A stretch of DNA of 64,000 bases from Arthrobacter pigmenti (GCF_011927905.1 NZ_JAATJL010000001.1:1736001-1800000), one strand, 5' to 3'. Counted from the first letter of the stretch, positions 8,270-17,081 are shown. The notes: a model not told the origin generated them from the letters alone. Translations and numbers: made by a program.

Positions 8270-8872
8270 GTGCCCATATCAAACGAACATATTGTCTGGA
8301 TTGACTGCGAGATGACGGGTCTGGATCCCGTGGCCGACGCTCTCATTGAAGTGGCGGTGATCGTGACCGACTCTGAGCTGAATGTGCTCGGTGACGGCGT
8401 CGACGTCGTTATCGCACCACCCGCGGAGGCAATCGAATCCATGGGTGATTTTGTACGGGCAATGCACACGTCCTCCGGCCTGATCGAGGAGCTCCCCCAC
8501 GGCGTCACCATGGAGGAAGCGCAGGAGCGCGTGCTGGAGTACATCACCGCGTGGGTACCGGAGCCACGGCGCGCGCAGCTCGGGGGTAACTCAGTGGGTA
8601 CCGACAGGGTCTTCCTTGCCCGCGACATGCCAGCCGTCGTCGAACACCTGCATTACCGGGTCATCGATGTTTCAACGATCAAGGAGCTGGCCCGCCGCTG
8701 GTACCCGCGGGCGTACTTCCAGGCGCCGGAGAAGAGTGGAAACCACCGGGCTCTCGGCGATATCAAGGATTCCATCCGCGAGCTGCAGTACTACCGCAAC
8801 ACGGTGTTCGTTCCCAGCCCCGGCCCTGACTCCGAAGCGAGCAAGGCCGTGGCGCGGGAGCTGCGGCCCTGA
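8270..8872 (+). CDS. orn: oligoribonuclease (DEDDh 3'-5' exoribonuclease)
   Basis: A 200-residue enzyme that degrades 2-5 nt RNAs to mononucleotides, the last step of mRNA decay, and hydrolyses pGpG. The GTG start at 8270 gives the standard N-terminus. Exo motif I is VWIDCEMTGLDP (Asp and Glu metal ligands), motif II GNSVGTDRVFLARDMP, and motif III NHRALGDIKDSI with the catalytic His and Asp. KELARRWYP and RELQYYR are characteristic of Orn rather than of the epsilon subunit. The length is close to other actinobacterial Orn proteins. It is followed by tRNA-His, an arrangement frequent in this group. Confidence 0.95.
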   Translation: MPISNEHIVWIDCEMTGLDPVADALIEVAVIVTDSELNVLGDGVDVVIAPPAEAIESMGDFVRAMHTSSGLIEELPHGVTMEEAQERVLEYITAWVPEPRRAQLGGNSVGTDRVFLARDMPAVVEHLHYRVIDVSTIKELARRWYPRAYFQAPEKSGNHRALGDIKDSIRELQYYRNTVFVPSPGPDSEASKAVARELRP

Positions 8873-8885
8873 ACTGCCACGCTGC

Positions 8886-8899
8886 CCGTTGAGCAACGG
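8886..8899 (+). terminator. short hairpin after orn
   Basis: CCGTTG-AG-CAACGG lies 14 bases after the orn stop and is followed by CCCGATTATT. The stem is short, so termination by it is only a possibility. Confidence 0.3.
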
Positions 8900-9024
8900 C
8901 CCGATTATTGGGTCGCCGAAATGTGTGTAGAATTGTCTGCGCTGCCTCGTTCAGGCCAGAAAGCATCAGTGCTGTACCAGCCAGGTATATGCGAACTGCT
9001 GCAGAGGGTAATGAGAGGCGCATG

Positions 9025-9097
9025 GTGGGTATAGCTCAGTTGGCAGAGCGCCTGGTTGTGGTCCAGGAGGTCGCGGGTTCAAACCCCGTTACTCACC
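9025..9097 (+). tRNA. tRNA-His (anticodon GTG)
   Basis: The acceptor arm GTGGGTA pairs with TACTCAC, with one G-T pair. The D-arm is GCTC/GAGC, the anticodon stem CCTGG/CCAGG encloses TTGTGGT with GTG at 9058-9060, and the T-arm is CGGG-TTCAAAC-CCCG. G at 9024 opposite C at 9097 supplies the extra G(-1) pair typical of tRNA-His. A TAGAAT -10-like box at 8928-8933 may drive it. Confidence 0.96.
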
Positions 9098-9215
9098 CCG
9101 AAATGGTCCGTAGGCTTCTGTGGCCGTCCTGAATGCTCGGGGCGGCCATTGGTCTTTCTTCAGCCAGGACATGGCCGTGAGCAACGGCAAGTCATCAGAA
9201 GGGAATAAAGACGGC

Positions 9216-10370
9216 ATGAAACGCACCCTGTTCGAAGAGGACCACGAGCTCTTCCGGGAGGTAGCGCGGGAGTTCAACTCCCGCGAAATCGCTCCCCACT
9301 ATGCCGGGTGGGACCGTGATCACATGATGCCGCGCAGCATGTGGACCGCTGCAGGCGAGCAGGGTCTCCTCGGACTCGCAGTACCGGAGGAATACGGCGG
9401 TGCGGGAATGCCTGATTACCGGTTCCGCGCAGTTATGGACGAAGAGTTCGCCCGTGCCGACCACCTCGCTGCGGGTTTGGCCTTCCATCTGCACGATGAC
9501 ATGGTTCTGCCCCACCTGCTGGCGTACGGATCCGAGGAACTCAAGCAAGAGTGGCTTCCCGGCATGGTGACGGGTGAAAAGGTCACCTCGGTTGCCTGGA
9601 CTGAGCCGGGAGCCGGAAGCGACCTCCGCGGAATCCGCACCAAGGCTGTCCGCGACGGCGACGACTGGCTGATCAGCGGACAGAAGACATTCATCGGAAA
9701 CGGGATCAGCGCTGACGCTTCCCTCGTACTTGCACGTACTGATGGTTCGGCCGGCCGCGGGAACCACGATTCCTTCTCACTGTTCATGGTCGGGAAGGGG
9801 CCGGGGTACGAGACGGGGAAGCAAATCGACAAGATGGGTCTGAAAGCCTCGGACACCGCCGAATTGTTTTTCGACAGCGTCCGCGTTCCGGGTACCGGCC
9901 TGGTGGGCGAACTGGGTCATGGTCTTCGCTACGTGACAGAACAGCTCCCCCAGGGACGGCTGGCGATCGCTGTTGCCTCCTCGGCTGTGGCCAGAGCCAT
10001 CTACGAGGCCACGGTCCGTTACACCAGGGAGCGCAACGCGTTCGGTGAACGGGTGATCGACTTCCAGAACACCCGCTTTGAGCTCGCCGACATCCTCACA
10101 GAAGTAGAAGTCATGGAGACGTACGTCGACCGTGCCATGCTTGCATTCAACGAAGGTGCATTGGACCCGGCGGGCGCGGCGCGCGTCAAGCTGTGGGCGA
10201 GCGAACGGGTGAAGACAATCACCGACCGCTGCCTTCAACTCCACGGTGGGTACGGTTACGTGCTGGAGTACCCCGTTGCACAGGCGTTCCTCGCCGTCCG
10301 GTTGCTGTCCATTTTCGGCGGCACAAGCGAGATCATGCGTGAAACCATCGGCCGCTCGATCGCCGGCTGA
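9216..10370 (+). CDS. acyl-CoA dehydrogenase, long-chain/isovaleryl-type
   Basis: A 384-residue FAD enzyme of fatty-acid or branched-chain acyl-CoA oxidation, catalysing alpha,beta-dehydrogenation of acyl-CoA. The ATG at 9216 is preferred because GAAGGGAA lies 10-12 bases upstream and the protein then has family length; upstream in-frame starts add a non-conserved tail. Seen: the N-terminal helical domain, the FAD/substrate beta-domain with AWTEPGAGSDLRGIRT and DWLISGQKTFIGNG, and the C-terminal helices with QLHGGYGYVLEYPVAQAF and IFGGTSEIM. A Glu in the helix YEATVRYTRERNAFG sits where long-chain and isovaleryl-CoA dehydrogenases carry the catalytic base. The substrate is not predictable. 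def follows 27 bases downstream. Confidence 0.9.
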   Translation: MKRTLFEEDHELFREVAREFNSREIAPHYAGWDRDHMMPRSMWTAAGEQGLLGLAVPEEYGGAGMPDYRFRAVMDEEFARADHLAAGLAFHLHDDMVLPHLLAYGSEELKQEWLPGMVTGEKVTSVAWTEPGAGSDLRGIRTKAVRDGDDWLISGQKTFIGNGISADASLVLARTDGSAGRGNHDSFSLFMVGKGPGYETGKQIDKMGLKASDTAELFFDSVRVPGTGLVGELGHGLRYVTEQLPQGRLAIAVASSAVARAIYEATVRYTRERNAFGERVIDFQNTRFELADILTEVEVMETYVDRAMLAFNEGALDPAGAARVKLWASERVKTITDRCLQLHGGYGYVLEYPVAQAFLAVRLLSIFGGTSEIMRETIGRSIAG

Positions 10371-10397
10371 TTCACCTCCGGAGTAAGGGAAACTTCA

Positions 10398-10967
10398 ATG
10401 GCAGTCCACCCGATCACCATCGCCGGCGAACCTGTGCTGCACACCCGGGCCACCGCCGTCGAGCATTTCGATGATGCGCTCCGCACCCTCATCGCCGACA
10501 TGTACGAAACCATGGACGAGGCACACGGTGTTGGGCTCGCGGCGCCGCAGATCGGTGTGGGGCTTCGCATCTTCGTCTACGGCATGGCTAACGACGACGG
10601 CGTGCCCCCGCGGGGCGTGCTCGTGAACCCGACGCTGGTCACGTCGAAGGTCTCCGGTGCGGAACCCGACGAGGATGAGTCCGAGGGCTGCCTCTCATTT
10701 CCCGGCGAGTCTTTCCCGCTAAAGCGGGCGGAATGGGTGAAGATCAATGGTTTCGACGGGGCAGGGGATCCGGTCGAGTTCGAGGCCACCGGGTGGTTTG
10801 CCCGTTGTATGCAGCATGAGTTCGACCACCTGAACGGTACGCTCTACGTGGACCGCCTCAACCCACGGTTTGCGCGGAAGGCGAAGAAGGCGTCAAAGAC
10901 GAACGGGTGGGGCCAGCCGGGGCTGACCTGGATGCCGGGCGTCGATCCTGACCCGTTTGGTCACTGA
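10398..10967 (+). CDS. def: peptide deformylase
   Basis: A metalloenzyme that removes the formyl group from nascent N-terminal methionine. All three motifs are present: GVGLAAPQIG (motif 1), EGCLSFPGE with the metal-ligand Cys (motif 2), and QHEFDHLNG with the two metal His and catalytic Glu (motif 3). At 189 residues it is of normal actinobacterial length, with a short C-terminal tail ending DPFGH. AAGGGAA precedes the ATG. Its stop TGA (10965-10967) directly abuts the stop of the converging MFS gene, leaving no spacer and so no dedicated terminator. Confidence 0.96.
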   Translation: MAVHPITIAGEPVLHTRATAVEHFDDALRTLIADMYETMDEAHGVGLAAPQIGVGLRIFVYGMANDDGVPPRGVLVNPTLVTSKVSGAEPDEDESEGCLSFPGESFPLKRAEWVKINGFDGAGDPVEFEATGWFARCMQHEFDHLNGTLYVDRLNPRFARKAKKASKTNGWGQPGLTWMPGVDPDPFGH

Positions 10968-12239
10968 TCAGGGAGAACTCGGCACCGGTTCGCGGTGCAG
11001 GTCCTCGAGCCGCTTGACGGACCGGAGCGATCCGAACAGTGCTACCAACGGTGCAGCGGTCGTCAGAACCACCCCCACGAGGATGGCGTTTGTAATACCC
11101 AGTAGCTCCGCGAGCACTCCACCAATGATGCTCGCGATGCCCAGCATCCCCCAACTGACCATGCGGGTGGCCGCGCCAAGCCTGCCCATCATGGCGGGGG
11201 GACAGACCCGCTGCCGGAAGCTGGTTCCGACGACGATGTTCAAAGCCACAGAGACCCCCATGACGAACATGCCCACCAAGCCGATGATCATGCCGGGACC
11301 GGGAGTCATCACCAGCAGGGATGCGTAGCCCAGGACGCCGGGCACCATCGACCATCGCCACACCGGCCCCGAGCCCAACCATTCCGTGAGTCTCTTCGCG
11401 TTCAAGCCGCCAACCGCCCCGCCTATGGACGTTGCCGCCATCAGCAGTCCCAGCCAGATCTCTGATTCGTTCAACACCCGAATCACCAGCAGGACCATGA
11501 GGGAAGCCACCATGCTTCCGCCGAGGTTCCACAGTGCCGCGTTGAAGAGGATGGCGCGCAAGGGAGCCGTGCTGAAGGTATAGCGGAGGCCATCCATCAT
11601 TTCGGCGAAGATGTGGCGTTGTGTGGGCTCGGGGCGCGCCTCCTTCAACCGGAGGGAGGAAATGGCGAACAGCGACGCAAACGACGCGGCCACCTGGACG
11701 AGGAGGGTGTTCGAGGCGCCGAGGATCACCGTGAGCCAGCCCGCTATCCCGCGTCCGGCCGCATCGGCGGAGGCACCGGAGGCCGTGATGATGCCGTTTC
11801 CTTCCACCAGCTCATCGCCCGTGAGCGCCTGCTGCACCAACGCCTGGTCCGCGAGGCTGAAGAATACCGAGGACAGCCCGGCCACGAAAGCAACCACGAA
11901 GAGCTGCACGACGGTGAGCATGCCGAACCAGTAAGCCACCGGCAACGTCGCGAGTGAAAGTATCCGTGCGATGAGGGACCACACAATGACCGGTTTCCGG
12001 GGCCAACGGTCCACCCATACTCCGATAGGAAGGCCGAGAAGAAGCCACGGGAGAAAGGTCATCCCTGCCAGGGCAGCCACGGCGAAGTCACTTGCCGCAA
12101 GCTCAACTGCCGCGATGATGGGTAATGCTATCGAGGCGACGGCCGTACCCAGCACGCCGACTGTTGCAGACAGCCATAGGGCGCGGAAGTTTGAGTTGCG
12201 ACGCACCAGCGACTGGCTGGGTGCAGTCGTCTCGCTCAT
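10968..12239 (-). CDS. MFS exporter, EntS/MFS_3-like
   Basis: A 423-residue transporter with about 12 hydrophobic segments. The ATG at 12239 (MSETTAPSQS) is chosen because the first transmembrane segment begins some 20 residues later; upstream in-frame ATGs (12269, 12311) add a non-hydrophobic leader. Visible features are the first-pair loop LPIGVWVDRWPRKPV (the MFS loop 2-3 motif, G-x-x-x-D-R-x-x-R) and a second half after residue 210 that begins RYTFSTAPLRAILFNAALWNLGGS. The subfamily contains siderophore and drug exporters. The substrate is unknown, and no regulator or biosynthetic gene is adjacent to help. It converges on def with abutting stops. Confidence 0.82.
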   Translation of the reverse strand: MSETTAPSQSLVRRNSNFRALWLSATVGVLGTAVASIALPIIAAVELAASDFAVAALAGMTFLPWLLLGLPIGVWVDRWPRKPVIVWSLIARILSLATLPVAYWFGMLTVVQLFVVAFVAGLSSVFFSLADQALVQQALTGDELVEGNGIITASGASADAAGRGIAGWLTVILGASNTLLVQVAASFASLFAISSLRLKEARPEPTQRHIFAEMMDGLRYTFSTAPLRAILFNAALWNLGGSMVASLMVLLVIRVLNESEIWLGLLMAATSIGGAVGGLNAKRLTEWLGSGPVWRWSMVPGVLGYASLLVMTPGPGMIIGLVGMFVMGVSVALNIVVGTSFRQRVCPPAMMGRLGAATRMVSWGMLGIASIIGGVLAELLGITNAILVGVVLTTAAPLVALFGSLRSVKRLEDLHREPVPSSP

Positions 12240-12371
12240 TCCCCTAGCGTAATGGAACGTAATGGTCATGAACTTCGCCTGTGGATGAACGCGAGGGATA
12301 GTTCCGAACACTCTTGACTATTCAAGTATCACCGGCCAGTATGCCTTCGCGGGGTGGGGGGCGGCCGTTGA

Positions 12372-12757
12372 AGGATGGGCTGGCCGATACGCCGGGTTCT
12401 GTCCTGCCGACGTCGAACGCCTGCAGTGGCGGCCATCCATCTACGAGCGCCGTTGCCGACGCCCTCCAGCGGCCTACCCGGGCGCTCAGGCGGGCAGCCT
12501 TCAAGCGCGCCCTGTCTGGCCTTGCTCCGGGTGGGGTTTACCTAGCCGCGCCGGTCACCCGGCGCGCTGGTGGTCTCTTACACCACCTTTTCACCCTTAC
12601 CCCGTGCAGCGGACTGCCGGGGCGGTCTATTCTCTGTGGCACTGTCCTGCGGGTTACCCCGAGTGGGCGTTACCCACCACCCTGCCCTGTGGAGCCCGGA
12701 CGTTCCTCGGGAGGAGTATCTGGTACTCCCCACGCGGCCGCCTGGCCAACCCATCCG
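12372..12757 (-). ncRNA. rnpB: RNase P RNA, bacterial type A
   Basis: The minus strand carries the conserved core of RNase P RNA: GAGGAACGTCCGGGCTCC with CACAGGGCAG near the 5' side (around 12690-12710), CCACAGAGAATAGACC (around 12630), and GACAGAACCCGGCGTATC near the 3' end. The terminal helix P1 is a 13-bp pairing of 12744-12756 with 12373-12385 containing one G-U pair, which sets the boundaries to within a few bases. This ribozyme trims 5' leaders from pre-tRNAs. Open frames over this segment on both strands are not genes. Confidence 0.95.
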
Positions 12758-12762
12758 TATCG

Positions 12763-12790
12763 ATTCTACGGGTTCGCTGCCGGCTCTCAG
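12763..12790 (-). promoter_or_regulatory. candidate rnpB promoter
   Basis: On the minus strand, CTGAGA (12790-12785), a 16-base spacer and TAGAAT (12768-12763) end 7 bases before the P1 helix of RNase P RNA. This spacing would place transcription start at the mature 5' end. Confidence 0.55.
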
Positions 12791-12832
12791 TGCACTAGCG
12801 ATACCACCCGAGGCTCCCGGTAGAGTAATCCG

Positions 12833-13600
12833 GTGCTTATTCTGCTTCCGCCCTCTGAAGGAAAGTCGGCCGCGGCGAAAGGGGATCCGCTTGACCTCGC
12901 CGGGCTGGCCTTTCCCGAGCTGGCGGAGGCGCGTGCCGAGGTGCTCGATGCACTCGAGAAGACCAGCGCCCACGAAGATGCCCATGCAATCCTGGGCGTC
13001 GGAGCCTCGCTTGCCGATGAGATACGCCGGAACCTCCTGCTACGGGATTCACCGGCCGCGCCCGCCCACGCCATCTACACCGGCGTACTGTATGACGCCC
13101 TCGGCTACCGCACCATGACTGCTGCGCAGAAGCGCAAGACGGACGCCGCCGTCGTCGTTGTTTCAGGGCTCTGGGGTGCGATCGGCTTCGGCGATACGAT
13201 CCCGGCGTACCGGCTCTCCATGTCAGTGGACCTACCGGGGATTGGGAAACTGACGGCATTCTGGCGCAGCCGGCTCGCATCGGTGCTGGATGCCCGTGCA
13301 GGGGGATCGCTTGTAGTGGACTGCCGTTCCAGCAGCTACGCCGCGGTCTGGTCGCCGAGCACTGAACGAACGGTCGCCGTGAACGTCCTGCAGGAGCGCA
13401 ACGGGAAGCGCACCGTGGTCTCGCACTTCGCCAAACATACCCGGGGGGAGCTCGCCCGCCATCTGCTCACCCGGCGCGGCAAGCAGCCCGAGACCCCAGC
13501 GCACCTCCTGCGGGCCGCGAGTGAACTCTGGACCTGTGAACTGACGCCCGCAAACACCCGCAGGGCCGCCCAACTCAACATCATCCTCGCCGCGGGCTGA
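12833..13600 (+). CDS. yaaA: YaaA family peroxide-stress protein
   Basis: A 255-residue member of the YaaA/DUF328 family, DNA-binding proteins that limit iron-driven oxidative damage in E. coli. The GTG start gives the diagnostic N-terminus LILLPPSEGKS. Further family blocks are AIYTGVLYDALGY, VVVSGLWGAIGFGDTIPAYRLSM and VVSHFAKHTRGELARHLL. Length and order of motifs are normal. It lies just upstream of the rnpB promoter region on the opposite strand and converges with the RNase HI-VOC gene. The molecular role in actinobacteria is inferred from E. coli. Confidence 0.92.
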   Translation: MLILLPPSEGKSAAAKGDPLDLAGLAFPELAEARAEVLDALEKTSAHEDAHAILGVGASLADEIRRNLLLRDSPAAPAHAIYTGVLYDALGYRTMTAAQKRKTDAAVVVVSGLWGAIGFGDTIPAYRLSMSVDLPGIGKLTAFWRSRLASVLDARAGGSLVVDCRSSSYAAVWSPSTERTVAVNVLQERNGKRTVVSHFAKHTRGELARHLLTRRGKQPETPAHLLRAASELWTCELTPANTRRAAQLNIILAAG

Positions 13601-13635
13601 ATATCGCCGCTTCCGCCAGAGCTGGTGTTCAGTCG

Positions 13636-14589
13636 TTAAGGCTCAGCGACAAGCTCCACCTCGAACCCGTCCGCGTTCTCAAGGTAGGCAGCGTAGTGGT
13701 CCGGCCCGCCCGCGTGAGGATGCTTCTCAGCGAACAGCAGGGACCACCCATGGCTGGTGGCCCGGCGCGCCAGGAGGTCGACTTCAGCCCGCGAGCCGGC
13801 ATTGAAGGCCAGGTGATTGATCCCCGCACGACGGCGTTCATGCGGTTCCGGCAGAACGTCCGGACCTGCTTCGAGCACGAGGTACGCTCCCCTGCCGGCC
13901 CAGCTCGCGCCGTCGTTCCAGGAGTCCCGCGGGACGAATCCCAGACGTTCGAAGAGCCAACCGAAACTCTCCTTCGCCGAATCGATGTTTCGGACCCAGA
14001 TCTCGATGTGATGAAGCGATCCGCTCGGCTGCGGCGGGACATCGGGTTCCGGCTGGGGAACGACGACGGCGGCCTCCACAGTCTTCTGAACCGGCTTCCG
14101 CGGGGTCCATTCGACACCGGAGATACCCGCGTCCATGGCCTCGTTCGAGAGGCGGTCGGCGTCTTTGTTCCGCTCACGCGGAATCCATTCATAGCGCACA
14201 CGGCGCGGCTCCACAGCACGCCGTGCCTTCGATGCCAGGTTCTGCATGTCGGAGTGCTTGATCTTCCAGCGCCCGCTCATTTGCTCGACCACCAGCTTGG
14301 AATCCATCTTCACAAGAATGCGGCAGTTGGGATCCACCTCGTGTGCGAGTTCCAGTCCGGCGATGAGGCCGGAGTACTCCGCGACGTTGTTGGATGCGAT
14401 GCCCACGTACCCTGCCTTCTCGACAAGGATCCTCCCGGACTCCGGATCGCGAACCAATGCACCGTAGCCGGCATGCCCGGGATTGCCGCGGGATCCGCCG
14501 TCGGCTTCAACGATCAGGAACCCGCTCCGCGCTTCCTGGTGCGGTTCTGTCGGGACGTCATCGAATAGCGGGATCTCGGTTTCCTGCAC
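13636..14589 (-). CDS. RNase HI domain fused to a glyoxalase/VOC domain
   Basis: A 317-residue two-domain protein. Residues 23-155 are an RNase HI domain that would cleave RNA in RNA-DNA hybrids: VEADGGSRGNPGHAGYGA (Asp30), NNVAEYSGLIAGLE (Glu71), KMDSKLVVEQMSG (Asp96) and NKDADRLSNEAMD (Asp144). After a Pro-rich linker (170-190), residues 190-317 form a VOC/glyoxalase domain: HHIEIWVRNIDSAKESF, INHLAFNAGS, and YAAYLENADGFEVELVAEP with likely metal ligands His193 or His194, His in INHLAF and the terminal Glu. In mycobacteria the corresponding gene fuses RNase HI to a CobC-like phosphatase, so the second domain differs here. It is last in a run with the zinc-ribbon-like gene and nif3. Confidence 0.88.
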   Translation of the reverse strand: MQETEIPLFDDVPTEPHQEARSGFLIVEADGGSRGNPGHAGYGALVRDPESGRILVEKAGYVGIASNNVAEYSGLIAGLELAHEVDPNCRILVKMDSKLVVEQMSGRWKIKHSDMQNLASKARRAVEPRRVRYEWIPRERNKDADRLSNEAMDAGISGVEWTPRKPVQKTVEAAVVVPQPEPDVPPQPSGSLHHIEIWVRNIDSAKESFGWLFERLGFVPRDSWNDGASWAGRGAYLVLEAGPDVLPEPHERRRAGINHLAFNAGSRAEVDLLARRATSHGWSLLFAEKHPHAGGPDHYAAYLENADGFEVELVAEP

Positions 14590-14595
14590 GTCGGG

Positions 14596-15336
14596 TCAGT
14601 TTCCCCACTCGGCGGAGCGCACGAGGATACACCCTGAATCCGGGCAGAACACGATATCGTCCTGGGCTGCACGGGAGATGTCAGCAAGGTCGCCGGGGCT
14701 GAGCTGCATGCCTGAACCTTCAGACCTGCCGTGAAACAGCCGTGCCGCGCCCACGCCGCGCTTGGCCAGGGTTTTTTCATAGAGGGCAAGGAGCGCGGCG
14801 TCGAACGTTCCCGCGAGCTCATCCCGCGTGCGTTGGACTTCGGTGCGTTCCGCTTCAATCCGCGCAAGCTCCTCATCCCGCGTGCTTTCCACGCCCTGCA
14901 ACTGTGCCCTGATGGTTTCCGCGTGGGCGGCGGCAACTTCGCGCGCGGTACGGGCTGCCTCAACCCTTTCCATCACTTCGAGTTCGATGTCCTCAAGGTC
15001 CGACCGGCGTTTGGTGAGCGATGCCACCTCGCTTTGCAGAGCGGTGAGGTCCTTGGACGTCCCCGTGCCGCTATTCAGCCGCTGCTCGTCCCGCTCCAAC
15101 CGGGTAACCACGGCCTGCACATCGTCCTCCGCGCGGGTCAGGTCACGCTCAGCGTCGGCGAGGTTGGTTGCTGCACTAACGGTCTCCGAGTCTGCCGCGG
15201 CCACGCTCGAGGCGAGCTCGGCGAGTTCCGGGTTTGCCCGCGCTGCGGCCGCCTGCCGCTGCAGCTGATTGAGTTTGGAGTCATTCGCCTGCAAGTCAAG
15301 AAGCCGCAGTTGTTCCGCCTGGGGTGCTTTTGCCAC
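14596..15336 (-). CDS. coiled-coil protein of the C4 zinc-ribbon family, ribbon degenerate
   Basis: A 246-residue protein. Residues 10-180 form a long, nearly continuous coiled coil (heptads rich in Ala, Leu, Glu and Arg). The C-terminus corresponds to the C4-type zinc ribbon of the Rv2229c-like family: GMQLSPGDLADISRAAQDDIVFCPDSGCILVRSAEWGN. Only the second half of the ribbon retains Cys (FCPDSGC, spacing CxxxxC); the first Cys pair, normally just before the segment GMQLSPGD, is absent (RSEGSG). It therefore probably does not bind zinc in the usual way. It lies 6 bases upstream of the RNase HI-VOC gene and downstream of nif3, as in mycobacteria. The function of the family is not established. 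Confidence 0.85.
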   Translation of the reverse strand: MAKAPQAEQLRLLDLQANDSKLNQLQRQAAAARANPELAELASSVAAADSETVSAATNLADAERDLTRAEDDVQAVVTRLERDEQRLNSGTGTSKDLTALQSEVASLTKRRSDLEDIELEVMERVEAARTAREVAAAHAETIRAQLQGVESTRDEELARIEAERTEVQRTRDELAGTFDAALLALYEKTLAKRGVGAARLFHGRSEGSGMQLSPGDLADISRAAQDDIVFCPDSGCILVRSAEWGN

Positions 15337-15421
15337 CGATTGTCCTCCGGGGATTCGAACGAAAATTCCTTCTCCATCTACCTTATGGCAAGGCAGGCCC
15401 GGTCCGACGGCCGTGCTTCCC

Positions 15422-16339
15422 TCAGTCGCCGCCAGGCGTCAAAACAAAGTCCCAGGGATCCGAGTTCACGGTGCTGACCCGAACGTCAACCTCGAAATTC
15501 TGGTCGGAGAGTACATTCGCCAGCGCGGCGGCTGCCGGCGTCAACCAAAGCCATTCGCTGCCGAAGTGGGAAACGTCGATCAGGTAAGGACGCCCATTCA
15601 CCGCTGCTTCCCGCGCCTCAAGGGCAGGATGATGCCGGAGATCGGCCGTCACATAGACGTCAGCCTGGCTGGCACGAACCTGGTCGAAAAGGTTGTCCCC
15701 GGCGCCTCCGCAGACTGCGACACGCCTAACCAGTCCGTGCCGGTCCCCGGCCACCCGCATGCCTCCGGCAACCGCGGGAAGCAGCCCGAACACCAGTTCC
15801 GCGAAATCCCCGAGCGACGTGACATCCGCAAGGTCACCGACCCTGCCTATCCCCTCTTCGGGGAGTCCGTCCGCTGCGCTGGCGAGCGGTTCCACGTTCC
15901 GCAATCCGAAGGCATCGGCCAGCACATCCGACACGCCTCCAACTGCGCTGTCACCGTTGGTGTGTACCGTCACCAGGGCGCAGCCGGCTTCGATCAGACG
16001 GTGGACTGCCGCACCCTTTGCATGCGTGGCGGCGACTGCATTCACGGGCTTTAGCAGGAGCGGGTGGTGCGCGACGATCAGGTCCGCCCCCAGCTCCAAT
16101 GCGTCCTCGATGACGGCCTCGGATGGATCCACGGCAAAGACGATTGTCGAAACCTCACGGTCCGGACGTCCGGTGACCAGCCCGACGGCGTCCCATCCTT
16201 CGGCCAGCGACTCCGGCCACAGCTCCTCTATAGCCAGCAGGATGTCACCGACTGTCGGCTTCGACGTCGACGGCTCGTCAGCGTCCGCGTGGGGCAGATC
16301 GCTTTCCCGGTCGCCGACCTGTTCCTCCTCAGGTTTCAT
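15422..16339 (-). CDS. Nif3-like dinuclear metal-centre protein
   Basis: From the ATG at 16339 (AGGG upstream) the product is 305 residues. After a 25-residue acidic N-terminal extension comes the Nif3/YbgI/DUF34 fold: PTVGDILLAIEELWPESLAEGWDAVGLVTG, DLIVAHHPLLL with the metal-binding His pair, GCALVTVHTNGDSA, VAVCGGAGDNLF and DVYVTADLRHHPALEA. These motifs provide the metal ligands of a hexameric, toroidal protein. A role as a metal chaperone or GTP cyclohydrolase-like hydrolase has been discussed for the family, without consensus. It is followed by the zinc-ribbon-family gene, a conserved actinobacterial pairing. Confidence 0.9.
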   Translation of the reverse strand: MKPEEEQVGDRESDLPHADADEPSTSKPTVGDILLAIEELWPESLAEGWDAVGLVTGRPDREVSTIVFAVDPSEAVIEDALELGADLIVAHHPLLLKPVNAVAATHAKGAAVHRLIEAGCALVTVHTNGDSAVGGVSDVLADAFGLRNVEPLASAADGLPEEGIGRVGDLADVTSLGDFAELVFGLLPAVAGGMRVAGDRHGLVRRVAVCGGAGDNLFDQVRASQADVYVTADLRHHPALEAREAAVNGRPYLIDVSHFGSEWLWLTPAAAALANVLSDQNFEVDVRVSTVNSDPWDFVLTPGGD

Positions 16340-16450
16340 AGCCCTAGTTCTACCAGCTTTCGTCCAACTGACCACCGGTTCCCCACCAATGCGGCCATGG
16401 AGCGGCGCCCGCCCGGGAATCATCCGTCACCGTCATGCATTGTTAACACC

Positions 16451-16975
16451 ATGATGACTTTCGTGCTGGGCGGGGGCTGCTTCTGGTGCCTTGACGCCGT
16501 TTACCAGAAGACCCGCGGAGTGACCGACGTTGTGTCCGGCTACACGGGTGGGCACCAGCCGGACCCCGACTATGACTCGGTCTGCGCGGGCATCACAGGG
16601 CACGCGGAGGTAGTCGCAGTGACGTTCGATGAGACGGTCATTCCGGCCGAGGTGATCCTCGGAATCTTCTTTGTCTCGCATGATCCAACCACGCTGAACC
16701 GCCAGGGGTACGACGTCGGCACGCAGTACAGGTCTTCGATGTTCTACCAGGACACAGAACAGAAGGAACTGTTCGAAAGGGCCATTGAGCGGAACCAGGA
16801 GCACTGGTCAAACCCGATCGTCACGGAAGTGGTCCGCTTGCCGAAGTTCCATGTAGCGGAGGAGTATCACCAGAACTTCTATGCGAAGCACCCGGAGCAA
16901 GGCTATTGCCAGGTGATTATCAATCCGAAGCTGGCCAAGGCCCGGAAATATTACGCCGAATGGCTCACTGCATAG
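16451..16975 (+). CDS. msrA: peptide methionine-S-sulfoxide reductase A
   Basis: A 174-residue MsrA that reduces methionine-S-sulfoxide in proteins. The catalytic GCFWC motif lies at residues 9-13 ([15 protein letters not shown]), followed by [32 protein letters not shown] and [21 protein letters not shown]. The Cys in GYCQV near the C-terminus is a likely resolving residue. The frame is open far upstream over the divergent nif3 start, but family similarity begins only at the tandem ATGs at 16451/16454. No clear ribosome-binding site precedes them, so a short or leaderless transcript is possible. The gene stands alone. Confidence 0.94.
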   Translation: MMTFVLGGGCFWCLDAVYQKTRGVTDVVSGYTGGHQPDPDYDSVCAGITGHAEVVAVTFDETVIPAEVILGIFFVSHDPTTLNRQGYDVGTQYRSSMFYQDTEQKELFERAIERNQEHWSNPIVTEVVRLPKFHVAEEYHQNFYAKHPEQGYCQVIINPKLAKARKYYAEWLTA

Positions 16976-17081
16976 CCCGCCCCTCTTGGCGCTGGCTAGG
17001 CTGAGTCCAGTTTCGCCTGGGTTCGGCGCTATCGCTACCCACTCCCCTTACCTCCTTCCCGACGCTCCAGACAGGAAAACC

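Noticed and set aside
12314-13118. Open frames of 60-180 codons around 12.3-13.1 kb
   Set aside because: They cover RNase P RNA, whose conserved core and 13-bp P1 helix are clear, or are shadows of yaaA.
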